NCBI RefSeq assembly: GCF_047149785.1
Contig: NZ_BAAGBE010000001.1
Coordinates: 1,116,001-1,180,000, forward strand
DNA from: Nitrobacter sp047149785
GTDB lineage: Bacteria > Pseudomonadota > Alphaproteobacteria > Rhizobiales > Xanthobacteraceae
Length of the DNA: 64,000 nucleotides
Direction: 5' to 3'
Below are positions 35,313 to 43,190 of the stretch, one piece after another. The notes below the pieces were generated by a model. It worked only from the letters and a program-made list of their open reading frames with translations, was not told the DNA's origin and did not search any database. Positions within the stretch are counted from its first letter, which is position 1. The number at the start of each line of letters is the position of its first letter. The position numbers and the translations under genes are program-made.

Positions 35313-36409
35313 GCGGAGGGCACGGCAAGAGCGTGGTTTCGACATTGCGGCGGCCGGAGGATCTCGTCGCCCATGGCCTCGCGCCGGCTGCGGCATTGCC
35401 CGATCTCGCGAAGGTCGCCGCGCGCTATGCCATCGCGATCACGCCGCACGTCGCCGGCCTGATCGATCCGGCCGATCCCGACGATCCGATCGCGCGGCAG
35501 TACGTCCCGAGCGCCGATGAACTCGTGGCGCAAGCGAGCGAGCGCGCCGACCCGATCGGCGATCGTGCCCATTCGCCGGTGGACGGCGTCGTCCACCGCT
35601 ATCCGGACCGGGTGCTGCTCAAGCTCGTCCATGTCTGCGCGGTCTATTGCCGGTTCTGCTTCCGCCGCGAAATGGTCGGCCCCGCCAAGGACACCGCGCT
35701 GTCGAAATCGGCGACCTCGGCCGCGCTCGACTACGTCCGCTCGCATCCGCAAATCTGGGAAGTGATCCTTACCGGTGGCGATCCCTTGATGCTGTCGCCG
35801 CGGCGGCTGGCCGAGATCATGGCCGAGCTTGCCGCGATCGAGCATGTCAGGATTATACGCATCCATACCCGCGTGCCGGTGGCCGACCCCGCGCGCGTCA
35901 CCGGTGAGATGGCGGCGGCCCTGAAAGTCGCGGGCGCCACCACCTGGCTGGCGCTGCACGCCAATCATCCTCGCGAATTGACCGCCGCGGCGCGGTCGGC
36001 CTGCGCGCGGATCGTCGAGGCCGGGATTCCCATGGTCAGCCAGTCGGTGCTGCTGCGCGGCGTCAACGACGACGCCGCGACGCTGGAGGCGTTGATGCGC
36101 GCCTTCATCGAATGCCGCATCAAGCCCTACTATCTGCATCACGGCGATCTCGCGCCGGGCACGGCGCATCTGCGGACCACGCTTGAAAAGGGTCGGGCCT
36201 TGATGCGCGCGCTGCGTGGCCGCGTGTCCGGACTGTGCCAGCCGGATTACGTGCTCGATATTCCGGGCGGATACGGCAAGTCGCCGGTTGGGCCGGACTA
36301 TATGTCGCGCGCAGATTTAACCTCGGGAGAAGGTGAACATCCGCCGGAATCGAGGTATCGTATCGTCGACTATTGCGGAGGCATTCACCTCTATCCGCCG
36401 AAACCTTAG
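35309..36409 (+). CDS. epmB: EF-P beta-lysylation protein EpmB (lysine 2,3-aminomutase family)
   Basis: Radical-SAM, PLP-dependent aminomutase that makes (R)-beta-lysine for EpmA. The 366-residue protein has the radical SAM cluster CAVYCRFCFR (CxxxCxxC, about residues 110-117), LTGGDPLMLSPRRLAEI, the PLP-lysine region KPYYLHHGDLAPGTAHLRT near 270, and PGGYGKSPVGP in the C-terminal part. It begins inside the epmA stop codon. The short length, without the extra C-terminal domain of catabolic KamA, agrees with EpmB. No EpmC hydroxylase gene is nearby. Confidence 0.94.
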   Translation: MSGGHGKSVVSTLRRPEDLVAHGLAPAAALPDLAKVAARYAIAITPHVAGLIDPADPDDPIARQYVPSADELVAQASERADPIGDRAHSPVDGVVHRYPDRVLLKLVHVCAVYCRFCFRREMVGPAKDTALSKSATSAALDYVRSHPQIWEVILTGGDPLMLSPRRLAEIMAELAAIEHVRIIRIHTRVPVADPARVTGEMAAALKVAGATTWLALHANHPRELTAAARSACARIVEAGIPMVSQSVLLRGVNDDAATLEALMRAFIECRIKPYYLHHGDLAPGTAHLRTTLEKGRALMRALRGRVSGLCQPDYVLDIPGGYGKSPVGPDYMSRADLTSGEGEHPPESRYRIVDYCGGIHLYPPKP

Positions 36410-36502
36410 ACGGGCCGGGTTGGAAGCGTTTTGCGCAAATCGCGGAACGTCGAAGATTTCGGAACGTTTCTGGATACCAGGAGCGGACGTTGGAGCAGCG
36501 AA

Positions 36503-36763
36503 ATGAGCAAGATCTTTGCGATCGCGGTTTCTATGGCTTTGATCGGCGTGCCCGCGGCGCTGGCGCAACACGGAACGAAAGGCGGACCGTACGATCCCGC
36601 CGCCACCCAGCCGTCGCCTTACGTCGACGCACCGGTCGGTCACCGTCAACCGCGCCTGAGCGACCTCCCGCCGGAAACCAGGGACGCCGAGAGGCCGATG
36701 AAGCCCGACCCGGCGGATGCGGCTCTTGACCGCAAAATCAAGAGCATCTGCCGGGGTTGCTGA
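36503..36763 (+). CDS. Small secreted protein, unknown function
   Basis: An 86-residue protein with a clear signal peptide (MSKIFAIAVSMALIGVPAALA, cleavage after AQA-like site near residue 22). The mature part is polar and proline-rich and ends in KIKSICRGC with two cysteines, the last residue being Cys. The reading frame is open upstream to 36431, but ATG 36503 starts the signal peptide. It lies 93 bp after epmB. No domain is recognised; periplasmic location is inferred. Confidence 0.75.
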   Translation: MSKIFAIAVSMALIGVPAALAQHGTKGGPYDPAATQPSPYVDAPVGHRQPRLSDLPPETRDAERPMKPDPADAALDRKIKSICRGC

Positions 36764-36768
36764 AGGTT

Positions 36769-37347
36769 CTAATCCTTGCTGTGGGCCGCGAACGCCATGC
36801 CGATCAGCGAGGCGCCGCCGAAAATCAGGTTGAGGCCGACCAGCAGCCCCAGGGCCCAGGCCGCCGATCCCGGCAGCCCGGCGATGATGATGCCGGCGAT
36901 GATGATGTCCATCACTCCCGCGATCAGCATCCAGCCCCACCGCTGCGACAGTTCGCGACGGTGTTCCAGGGCATACATGATCGAGACGGCGCCCTCGGCG
37001 AGAAAGTAGGCGCCGACCACGATGGTCAGCGTCAGCACGCCCTGGGCGGGCCGCATGAGCAGCACGAAGGCGGCGACCAGCGCCAACACGGCCGAGAGCA
37101 GCGACCACCAGAATCCGGGCATGCGCCGCGCCCAGAAGGTGGCGGCGAGTCCGACGATGCCGCCGGCGAAAAAGAGCCAGCCAAGGAAGATCGTGACGGC
37201 GAGGCTCGCGAGCGGCGGCACGACGATCGCCGCCAGCCCGAGGATCACCAGCGCGATGCCTTCGAACAGGAAGGCCTTCCAATGCTCGCGAACCGCGGTG
37301 CTCACTTTCAACTGAAGGCGTTCGAAATCTTGGGAAGGGGTCGTCAT
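36769..37347 (-). CDS. HdeD family (DUF308) membrane protein
   Basis: A 192-residue inner-membrane protein with six hydrophobic helices (about 26-44, 50-70, 77-97, 103-121, 135-155 and 160-180). The pattern GIALVILGLAAIVVPPLASLAVTIFLGWLFFAGGIVGL and FWWSLLSAVLALVAAFVLL is typical of HdeD/DUF308, a family connected with acid resistance in Escherichia coli. Its role here is unknown. It converges with the small secreted protein gene, with only 5 bp between the stops. Confidence 0.88.
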   Translation of the reverse strand: MTTPSQDFERLQLKVSTAVREHWKAFLFEGIALVILGLAAIVVPPLASLAVTIFLGWLFFAGGIVGLAATFWARRMPGFWWSLLSAVLALVAAFVLLMRPAQGVLTLTIVVGAYFLAEGAVSIMYALEHRRELSQRWGWMLIAGVMDIIIAGIIIAGLPGSAAWALGLLVGLNLIFGGASLIGMAFAAHSKD

Positions 37348-37422
37348 CGGCGGGGCTCCATGAAACGTTCATCCTTCGCGCGTAGTCTAACGCGCGAAGG
37401 CTTGAAAAGTGGCAAAAATTAT

Positions 37423-37503
37423 CCGTCATTGCCGGGCTCGACCCGGCAATCCATCAATGCTTCAAAGAAGATGGATGCGCGGATCGCGCCCGCGCATGAC
37501 GCC
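37423..37503. repeat. Palindromic repeat (CCGTCATTGCCGGGCTCGACCCGG family)
   Basis: The left part is cCGTCATtGCCGGGctcGACCCGGCaatccat, itself a hairpin, and the right part is atggatgcgcggatcgcgcccgCGCATGACGccgg. The outer arms and the inner CCGGG/CCCGG arms pair. It is related in style to the copies at 43129-43161 and 48682-48750. It lies upstream of the HdeD-like gene. Confidence 0.75.
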
Positions 37504-37614
37504 GGAATGCGGATTGATTTCACGTCAATGAGAACCGCTGTAGTGTGAAACTCGCTTCATTTCCCGCCCTGCCAAGCCTCCTTGCAATCGGCGCACCCGG
37601 AAGCAAAGCCCTGT

Positions 37615-38643
37615 TCAATCCGGATCGGCGGGGCTCTTCCCGGCCATTTGCAGGCGGTTGCGCCCGAACACATACACGACGGATGTCATGATCAGGAGCC
37701 CGATCCCGATCACGATCGCGACAATTCCGACCGGAACGAGATAGACGGTGACGTGCTTGTTGGCATTGGTCATCCAGCGATGGATCGATGACAGGATGAA
37801 GACGGCTCCGAAAAAACTCATGCCGCCGCCGGCGAGCAGCAGCGCCCACATGCTGCGCAGGTTGCGCAGCCGTTCGCGCGAGGTTTCGCTGCGCGGGGCG
37901 TGGTGCGCGCCGACGCGACGAACCAGATAGCCTGCGAACAGGATGGCGCCGAATCCGACCAGCATGGCGGTCGCCTCCAGCACCAGCGCGCCTGACCCGT
38001 CCAGCTCGGGATTCTGCTGCAACGCGAGCAGCGGCGCGTCGAAACTCGCATGCAGCGCGATCGGCACTCCGAAGATCGCCACGCGGTTGCGGATGCGCGC
38101 CCAGTCCCGGGCATGACGATGCGCGCCGAGAGCGGTGCCCGAACGCGCGATCGCAATATATGCGCCGGCGATGATGCCCAGCGCGCCGTGGAAGGGAACC
38201 GTGAGCACGCTGCGCAGCACGGCAAGTGAGCGCCAGATGTCGGCATGCTGCATCAGGTAATCGAGGTTTTCGTAGGCCGCGAAGCCGAGCCCGGCGGCGG
38301 CGCCATATACCACGGCATCCATGGGATCGGCAGACTTGCGGCGCACCGCGGCGATCGCGACGATCGCGGCGATCTTCACCAGTTCCTCGGGCGCGGCGAT
38401 GCCGAAAACCGCGTGCAGGATCAACGCAAGCCATGGCGGGTCCGTCATGTTCAGCAGCGGCGCGAACGGGGCTCGGGTAAATCCGAGCAGCGATACGCTG
38501 GCCGCGCCGAGCACGAACGCCGCCCACACCATCGCGGGCGGTCCCGGACGCTCGTCCGCCGCGATCACCAGCCAAAGCAACAGGAGCGCCGGCGCGATGG
38601 CCGCCGCGCCAATCACGGTCGGAAGGGTTTCGAGCAGGTTCAT
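37615..38643 (-). CDS. PrsW family intramembrane protease-like protein
   Basis: A 342-residue polytopic membrane protein (about nine hydrophobic segments). PrsW hallmarks are visible: the EE motif in APEELVKI (about residue 86), AAGLGFAAYENLDY (about 117, with the conserved ENL), LRSVLTVPFHGALGIIAG, and the later HASFDAP (about 202). Members of the family cleave anti-sigma factors or act as CAAX-like proteases; substrate here is unknown. The last 130 residues carry extra helices beyond the usual domain. Confidence 0.85.
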   Translation of the reverse strand: MNLLETLPTVIGAAAIAPALLLLWLVIAADERPGPPAMVWAAFVLGAASVSLLGFTRAPFAPLLNMTDPPWLALILHAVFGIAAPEELVKIAAIVAIAAVRRKSADPMDAVVYGAAAGLGFAAYENLDYLMQHADIWRSLAVLRSVLTVPFHGALGIIAGAYIAIARSGTALGAHRHARDWARIRNRVAIFGVPIALHASFDAPLLALQQNPELDGSGALVLEATAMLVGFGAILFAGYLVRRVGAHHAPRSETSRERLRNLRSMWALLLAGGGMSFFGAVFILSSIHRWMTNANKHVTVYLVPVGIVAIVIGIGLLIMTSVVYVFGRNRLQMAGKSPADPD

Positions 38644-38905
38644 GTCAGCCGAGAATAAACGGTCTCAAAGGCTTATACGTAATTCCGCAACGAATGTCGC
38701 CGCACTGGATTCCATCGTTGCGATCGGGCGGGCTCGCCGCGGTCAGCCACGCCGGCCTGAGCAGGCCGAGGGACAATCGTTCGAGCGCTGTTTTCACAGC
38801 CCTTTCAATTGGACGGAATTACCGCAGATGCGGAGCGATCCCCGCTCACCTCGAGGGAGATAGGGGGCGGACCCGTCGACAGGCCGCATCCCTTCCGCCG
38901 GTCGT

Positions 38906-39208
38906 TCAGCCTCGCGCGGGCTCTCCGTTGCAGGGCGCGCTGTTCCAGTTGCCCCAGTGAACGGTGGCGAGGCTGCGATAGTCCGTCGTCAGCGGACGCC
39001 GGGTGCGCTTCTCGTAGGCGCCGATGACGCGTTCGGAGGCGGTGATCTTGCGCCGCAAGTCGGCCGCCGTCTGCCGCACCCTGGCGCGCGCTTGCGGTTC
39101 CGCCGTCTCGCCGAATCGAAAACGACGAACCTCCATGTCGCGCAAGGCTTCGCGATGTTTTTTCAACTGGGCGCGGTGCCAGGCTATGGTGCTGTCGCTG
39201 TCCGCCAT
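38906..39208 (-). CDS. Hypothetical protein (100 aa), helical and charged
   Basis: A soluble protein of 100 residues, very rich in Arg, Lys, Glu and Gln over residues 8-75 (WHRAQLKKHREALRDMEV; ARARVRQTAADLRRKITASERVIGAYEKR), with strong coiled-coil character. ATG 39208 has GAGG 6 nt upstream and is preferred over ATG 39256. No function is recognised. It lies on the minus strand at the start of a long non-coding interval. Confidence 0.6.
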   Translation of the reverse strand: MADSDSTIAWHRAQLKKHREALRDMEVRRFRFGETAEPQARARVRQTAADLRRKITASERVIGAYEKRTRRPLTTDYRSLATVHWGNWNSAPCNGEPARG

Positions 39209-39913
39209 CGAAACCTCACTCTGCAATGACTGCATTTGAGCCGCGATAAAGAACAAGAGAACCGGAACCTCGAACGCCGCTCAACCACCGACACCGGCTG
39301 CAGTGGCGAGAAACGCGGATTCAAGCCTGAGGGAAGCGTCGCCGGATTCTGGTTAATCGAAGGTTAATGACATTGAGCGGCATGAGGCGCCGGCCTTGCC
39401 TCTCGCCTGCGCTGGCGGAGCCTGGACGCCGTCGCTCGCCGGCGACCGGTGCTCGAAATGTCCTGCATTGCACGCGATCCGGCTATGCGGCCTCTGGATT
39501 TTTCGGTATATATGTATATATATTACGTCTCGAGATTCGGCCTTGCAGGCCGTCCGTAACCGGCGAAAGCCGGTAACAACCCGGGCTCCAGTCCGGACTT
39601 GTTCCCCAGGACTTGCCGCGCTGTTCACTTCGGTGGAGAGCGCGGCATTTTGGGGATTAATTCCTCATCCCGAGAATGCGCTGTCGCCGGGAGGCGACTC
39701 CCGGCATCGCGCCGTTGCGACGATGCGTTGAAGCCTCGTGCGCGTCCGGGCGATCAGCCTCGGGAGATGGCAGGGGTCGCGCCGTGTCAAAAAAACGTCA
39801 GGCACAGTGGATTGGCGCTGTGCTCGCCACGAAGCGCCCCGCGGCGCCCCCTTGTATGGCGTGTCTCTCGACGATACGATTCCTGGCAGTGGAGTAGCTG
39901 GAGGCGTGCGCAG
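39209..39913. other. Long non-coding interval (705 bp)
   Basis: No reading frame here has coding character. Bases 39505-39525 are an alternating TATA stretch. From 39538 to 39726 there is a tandem set of stable hairpins, annotated separately. A second group of weaker hairpins (for example GCGCC-ccgc-GGCGC near 39834-39847) follows before the ribosome-binding site of the gene at 39914. Confidence 0.65.
39505..39726 (+). ncRNA. Candidate structured RNA (sRNA or 5' leader) with GNRA and UUCG hairpins
   Basis: After a TATATAtgTATATATA stretch come, in order: CGGCCT-tgc-AGGCCG (39538-39552); ACCGGC-GAAA-GCCGGT (39559-39574, GNRA loop); GCCGCGCT...CAC-TTCG-GTG...AGCGCGGC (about 39615-39646, UUCG loop closed by C-G), enclosed by CCCC/GGGG; GCCGGGAG-GCGA-CTCCCGGC (39686-39705, GNRA loop); and GCATCGCGC-cgtt-GCGaCGATGC (39704-39726). 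Stable tetraloops on the plus strand suggest a folded transcript. It is not recognised as RNase P, tmRNA, SRP or 6S RNA. It could be an independent RNA or the leader of the membrane protein at 39914. Confidence 0.45.
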
Positions 39914-40276
39914 ATGCTGACGGATATCAAGGAAGAGGTACTTTCCGTATTAAGCCTCAGGCTGATGATGGTCGTGTTGCCGGCAGTGGTCCTGTCAATC
40001 CTGGCAGGGATGGTCATGTACTCCCTGGGATACCCGTCGATGGTGTACGGAGAGGTGCTCCTTATCCTGAAGACGCTGATGTACCTGATACTGGGAGTTT
40101 GGTCGGCGCTGAAAGCGATCCTCTACGGAATCGTGGTTTTCGGACTTCTTCTCGTCCTTCTTCTGCCTGTCTTGATAATTCTGCGGGAAATCCAGAAGAA
40201 ACGGAACGAGCCTCCAGCCGTTTCAGATCCGCCGCCCCAGCCCTCGTCCGATATGGCGGACCCGGTGCGGCACTAA
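39914..40276 (+). CDS. Small orphan membrane protein (120 aa)
   Basis: A 120-residue protein with three hydrophobic segments (about 17-36, 45-66 and 70-92), then a basic hinge REIQKKRNE and a polar proline-rich tail (about 96-120). The frame is open far upstream, but ATG 39914 with GGAGG about 10 nt upstream is the best start. No family is recognised. It follows the hairpin-rich interval. Its stop codon TAA lies at the first bases of dispersed repeat copy C. Confidence 0.65.
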   Translation: MLTDIKEEVLSVLSLRLMMVVLPAVVLSILAGMVMYSLGYPSMVYGEVLLILKTLMYLILGVWSALKAILYGIVVFGLLLVLLLPVLIILREIQKKRNEPPAVSDPPPQPSSDMADPVRH

Positions 40277-40378
40277 AGCGTTTTCAACCGAAGCCGCTAC
40301 CGGTTCGCGTCAAGAAAACGCGTCAAATCAAAATCATAGAGCCCGCTTCTGATTCATCAGAAGCGGAAAGGCACTAGA
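40276..40378 (+). repeat. Two-hairpin dispersed repeat, copy C, overlapping two stop codons
   Basis: AGCGTTTTCaaccgaagccgctaccggttcgcgtcaaGAAAACGCgt, then the second hairpin CGCTTCTGAT-tc-ATCAGAAGCG (10-bp stem). The left edge touches the TAA (40274-40276) of the plus-strand membrane protein gene and the right edge includes the TAG (40374-40376) of the minus-strand DUF2842 gene. Confidence 0.88.
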
Positions 40379-40580
40379 CGTCGGGTTTCGCCATCCAACT
40401 GACGATCGGCATGGCCGGCAGCACCCAGCCGAGCCCGACGACCGGGTAGAAGATCGCCTGATGGAGCCCCGAGGCCGCGAGCCATGGCATCTGCGCAACC
40501 GTCATGCCGAGCAGCGACCAGATGACGACCAGCACCAGCAGGGCGATGGTTCCGAGGAATTTTCGGGTGCGGATCCGCAT
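40374..40580 (-). CDS. DUF2842 family small membrane protein
   Basis: A 68-residue protein with two transmembrane helices (about 8-27 and 42-60). The pattern RKFLGTIALLVLVVIW and the C-terminal YPVVGLGWVLPAMPIVSWM fit DUF2842, a small family found in alphaproteobacteria, often near heme-copper oxidase genes. It is divergent from ctaA, 94 bp away, which supports a link to respiratory chain assembly, though the function is unproven. Confidence 0.85.
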   Translation of the reverse strand: MRIRTRKFLGTIALLVLVVIWSLLGMTVAQMPWLAASGLHQAIFYPVVGLGWVLPAMPIVSWMAKPDV

Positions 40581-40674
40581 GGCTTAAATGCAACTCGCGG
40601 CTGGGACGAGGCTTGCGCCGAGGCTGCGGTGGACTATAAAGGGCACGAAAAATGCATTCAACACGCGGATTTTG

Positions 40675-41757
40675 ATGACTCGTCCGATAGCACAACAGGG
40701 GTTCCGCCTGCGCGCCGTGCGCTGGTGGCTGGTGACGGTGGCGCTTTTGATCGCGGCCATGGTGCTGGTCGGCGGAGCGACCCGGCTGACCGAATCCGGT
40801 CTCTCGATCGTCGAATGGAAGCCGGTGACGGGCACCCTGCCGCCACTTAGCCACGAGGAGTGGTCCCAGGCCTTCGAGGGCTACAAGAAGATCCCGCAAT
40901 ATAGCGAGATGAACGCGGGCATGACGCTCGACCAGTTCAAGACCATCTTCTGGTGGGAGTGGAGCCATCGGTTGCTGGGACGCTTTATCGGCGTGGCCTT
41001 CCTGCTGCCGTTTCTCTGGTTCATGTGGCGCGGCATGTTGCCGTCGGATCTGAAGCGGCGGCTCTGGGTCATCTTCGGCCTCGGCGGACTTCAGGGCGCG
41101 GTCGGCTGGTGGATGGTCGCATCCGGCCTCACCAAGCGCGTCGAGGTTTCGCAGTATCGTCTCGCGACGCATCTGGTGCTGGCTTTGCTGATTTTCTCGG
41201 CGATCGTCTGGACCGTGCGGCGATTGTCGGATCGTCCGCCGTTGCTGTCGTCCATGCGATTGCGAGTGACCAGCGGCGTTCTGGTCGTGCTTGTGTTCGT
41301 GCAGCTCTATTTCGGGGCGCTGGTGGCGGGGCTCCGCGCAGGGAAGGTCTTCAACACCTGGCCCGACATCGACGGATCGTTTATTCCCTCGTCGGCGCGG
41401 CTGTTTTTCGAACAGCCTTGGTGGCGTAACCTGTTCGACAATACGCTCACGGTTCAGTTCGAACATCGCATGATGGCGTATACGCTGTTTACGATCGCGA
41501 TTTTGCACGCGATCGATGCGGTGGCGTCGCGCGCGAGCCCGGCCGTCGTTCGCGGCGCGCTCTGGCTGGCCGCCGCAATGACGCTGCAGGCGACGCTCGG
41601 AATCCTGACTCTCCTGAACCAGGTTCCGATCGCGCTCGGGCTGGTGCATCAGGGGGTTGCGATCCTCGTCCTGACGCTTGCGGTGGTTCAGGCAGAGCGG
41701 CTGATGGCCGGCAACACGGCTGCGGAACGCCAGCAACTGCGCATGGCGGCCGGATAG
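40675..41757 (+). CDS. ctaA: Heme A synthase
   Basis: Oxidises heme O to heme A for aa3-type cytochrome oxidase in the inner membrane. The 360-residue protein has about eight hydrophobic helices. Signatures are VLVGGATRLTESGLSIVEWKPVTG (with the conserved RLTxSGLS), FWWEWSHRLLGRFIG, the histidine in LATHLVLALLIF, QLYFGALVAGLRAG, FEHRMMAYTLF and LNQVPIALGLVHQG. The proteobacterial type without the cysteine pair of the Bacillus enzyme is indicated. ATG 40675 starts the conserved region; upstream codons to 40588 lack similarity. It is followed by a NarK-like transporter after 22 bp. Confidence 0.95.
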   Translation: MTRPIAQQGFRLRAVRWWLVTVALLIAAMVLVGGATRLTESGLSIVEWKPVTGTLPPLSHEEWSQAFEGYKKIPQYSEMNAGMTLDQFKTIFWWEWSHRLLGRFIGVAFLLPFLWFMWRGMLPSDLKRRLWVIFGLGGLQGAVGWWMVASGLTKRVEVSQYRLATHLVLALLIFSAIVWTVRRLSDRPPLLSSMRLRVTSGVLVVLVFVQLYFGALVAGLRAGKVFNTWPDIDGSFIPSSARLFFEQPWWRNLFDNTLTVQFEHRMMAYTLFTIAILHAIDAVASRASPAVVRGALWLAAAMTLQATLGILTLLNQVPIALGLVHQGVAILVLTLAVVQAERLMAGNTAAERQQLRMAAG

Positions 41758-41779
41758 GGCGTCCATATCGGGGCAACGA

Positions 41780-43033
41780 ATGGCGAGAGCTGGCAGCCTG
41801 TCCGTCCTGCTCATCACCACCTGGGCTTTTACCGTCTGCTTTGCCGTCTGGATGATGTTCGGCGTGATCGGCATTCCGATCCGCGAACAGCTCGGGCTCG
41901 ATTCCACCGAATTCGGTCTCCTCACGGCGACGCCGGTTCTCACCGGCGCGGTCTTTCGCTTGCCGCTCGGCATCTGGACCGACCGCTTCGGCGGACGGAT
42001 CATCATGCTGCTGTTGTTGATCGGCTGCGCGATCCCGCTCTGGCTGTCGTCCCATGCGACCGCGCTCTGGCAGTTCCTGCTGCTCGGATTGGCGCTCGGT
42101 CTCGTCGGCGCATCGTTTTCGGTCGGCACGCCCTATGTCGCGCGTTTTTTCCCCAAGGAGAGCCGCGGTTTCGCGATGGGCTTCTTCGGCGCGGGCACGA
42201 TCGGCGCGGCGCTCAACATGTTCGTCGCCCCGTGGCTGATCGAGGCCTATGGCTGGCAGATGGTGCCCAAGGTCTATGCCGTCGCGCTGCTGGTCACTGC
42301 CTTGCTTTTTTGGGTGTTGTCCAGGCCCGATCCCGGCGTCGGCGGTCCGGTGTCGTCGATGCGGCAACAACTGGCCGTGCTGCGCAATCCGCGGGTCTGG
42401 AAATACTGCCAGTACTACTCGATCGTGTTCGGCGGCTTCACCGCGCTGTCGATCTGGATGCCGCAATATTTCAAGACCGAGTACGGCTTCACCATCGCGC
42501 AGGCCTCGCTGCTGGCCGCCTGCTTCTCGCTGCCCGGCGGCGCCTTCCGCGCCTTCGGTGGCTGGCTGTCGGACCGCTTCGGCGCTCATAACGTGACGTG
42601 GTGGGTGCTGTGGGCGGCCTGGGTCTGCCTGTTCCTGCTGTCCTATCCCAAGACCGACCTGATCATTCACACGATCCGCGATCCCCTGAGTTTCCGCATC
42701 GCCCTGCCGTCGTGGTTCTTCACCATGCTCCTCTTCGCGCTCGGCATCGCCTTTGCCTGCGGCATGGCCTCGACGTTCAAATATATCGGCGACGATTTCC
42801 CCGACAGCATGGGCGCGGTGTCCGGCATCGTCGGCATGGCGGGCGGCCTCGGCGGCTTCCTGCTGCCGATCACCTTCGGCGCGATCCTGGACTGGCTCGG
42901 CTTCAATTCGAGTTGCTTCATGCTGCTCTACGGCATCATCTGGGTGTCGCTGACGCTCAACTATCTGACCGAGGTGAGGCGAGTGCCGGTCATGGGCCAA
43001 GCGCGGTCGCCCGGGGCAGGGCAGCCGCGTTAG
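41780..43033 (+). CDS. NarK-like nitrate/nitrite transporter (MFS)
   Basis: A 417-residue major-facilitator protein with about 12 transmembrane helices. The NNP-family features are RLPLGIWTDRFGGRIIM (about residues 60-76, between helices 2 and 3), SVGTPYVARFFPKESRGFAMGFFGAGTIGAALNMFVAPWLI (nitrate signature region near 120) and GAVSGIVGMAGGLGGFLLPITFG (second signature near 355). It should move nitrate or nitrite across the inner membrane; direction and substrate cannot be told. It is 22 bp downstream of ctaA, so the two are likely co-transcribed. Confidence 0.88.
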   Translation: MARAGSLSVLLITTWAFTVCFAVWMMFGVIGIPIREQLGLDSTEFGLLTATPVLTGAVFRLPLGIWTDRFGGRIIMLLLLIGCAIPLWLSSHATALWQFLLLGLALGLVGASFSVGTPYVARFFPKESRGFAMGFFGAGTIGAALNMFVAPWLIEAYGWQMVPKVYAVALLVTALLFWVLSRPDPGVGGPVSSMRQQLAVLRNPRVWKYCQYYSIVFGGFTALSIWMPQYFKTEYGFTIAQASLLAACFSLPGGAFRAFGGWLSDRFGAHNVTWWVLWAAWVCLFLLSYPKTDLIIHTIRDPLSFRIALPSWFFTMLLFALGIAFACGMASTFKYIGDDFPDSMGAVSGIVGMAGGLGGFLLPITFGAILDWLGFNSSCFMLLYGIIWVSLTLNYLTEVRRVPVMGQARSPGAGQPR

Positions 43034-43128
43034 TATCCATCTTGATCGCTCCCAAGATAGTATCTGCGGTCGTTAGACCTTCATTTGTGTCTTGGAGCCG
43101 GTTTGCGTTTTGATGAAACCACCTGTTC

Positions 43129-43161
43129 CGTCATGGCCGGGACAAAGCCGGGCATGACGGG
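43129..43161. repeat. Short palindrome CCGTCATGGCCGG...CCGGGCATGACGG
   Basis: A 13-bp stem with one mismatch and a 6-7 nt loop, between the convergent transporter and metY genes. It is the short form of the palindromes at 37423-37503 and 48682-48750 and may act as terminator or mRNA-stabilising hairpin. Confidence 0.7.
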
Positions 43162-43190
43162 CTGCTGATTCCGGCTAAAGCAAACCTGCT

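Noticed and set aside
38644..38905. Degenerate gene between the PrsW-like gene and the hypothetical at 38906
   Set aside because: Short open frames exist but show no signal, domain or coherent codon pattern; there is not enough to call a pseudogene.
39209..39913. tRNA, RNase P RNA or other known RNA in the hairpin-rich gap
   Set aside because: The phrase cgggctccagtccgg recalls a piece of RNase P RNA but the rest of its conserved core is missing. No tRNA acceptor/T-loop pattern (GGTTCGAATCC) exists here or elsewhere in the window.
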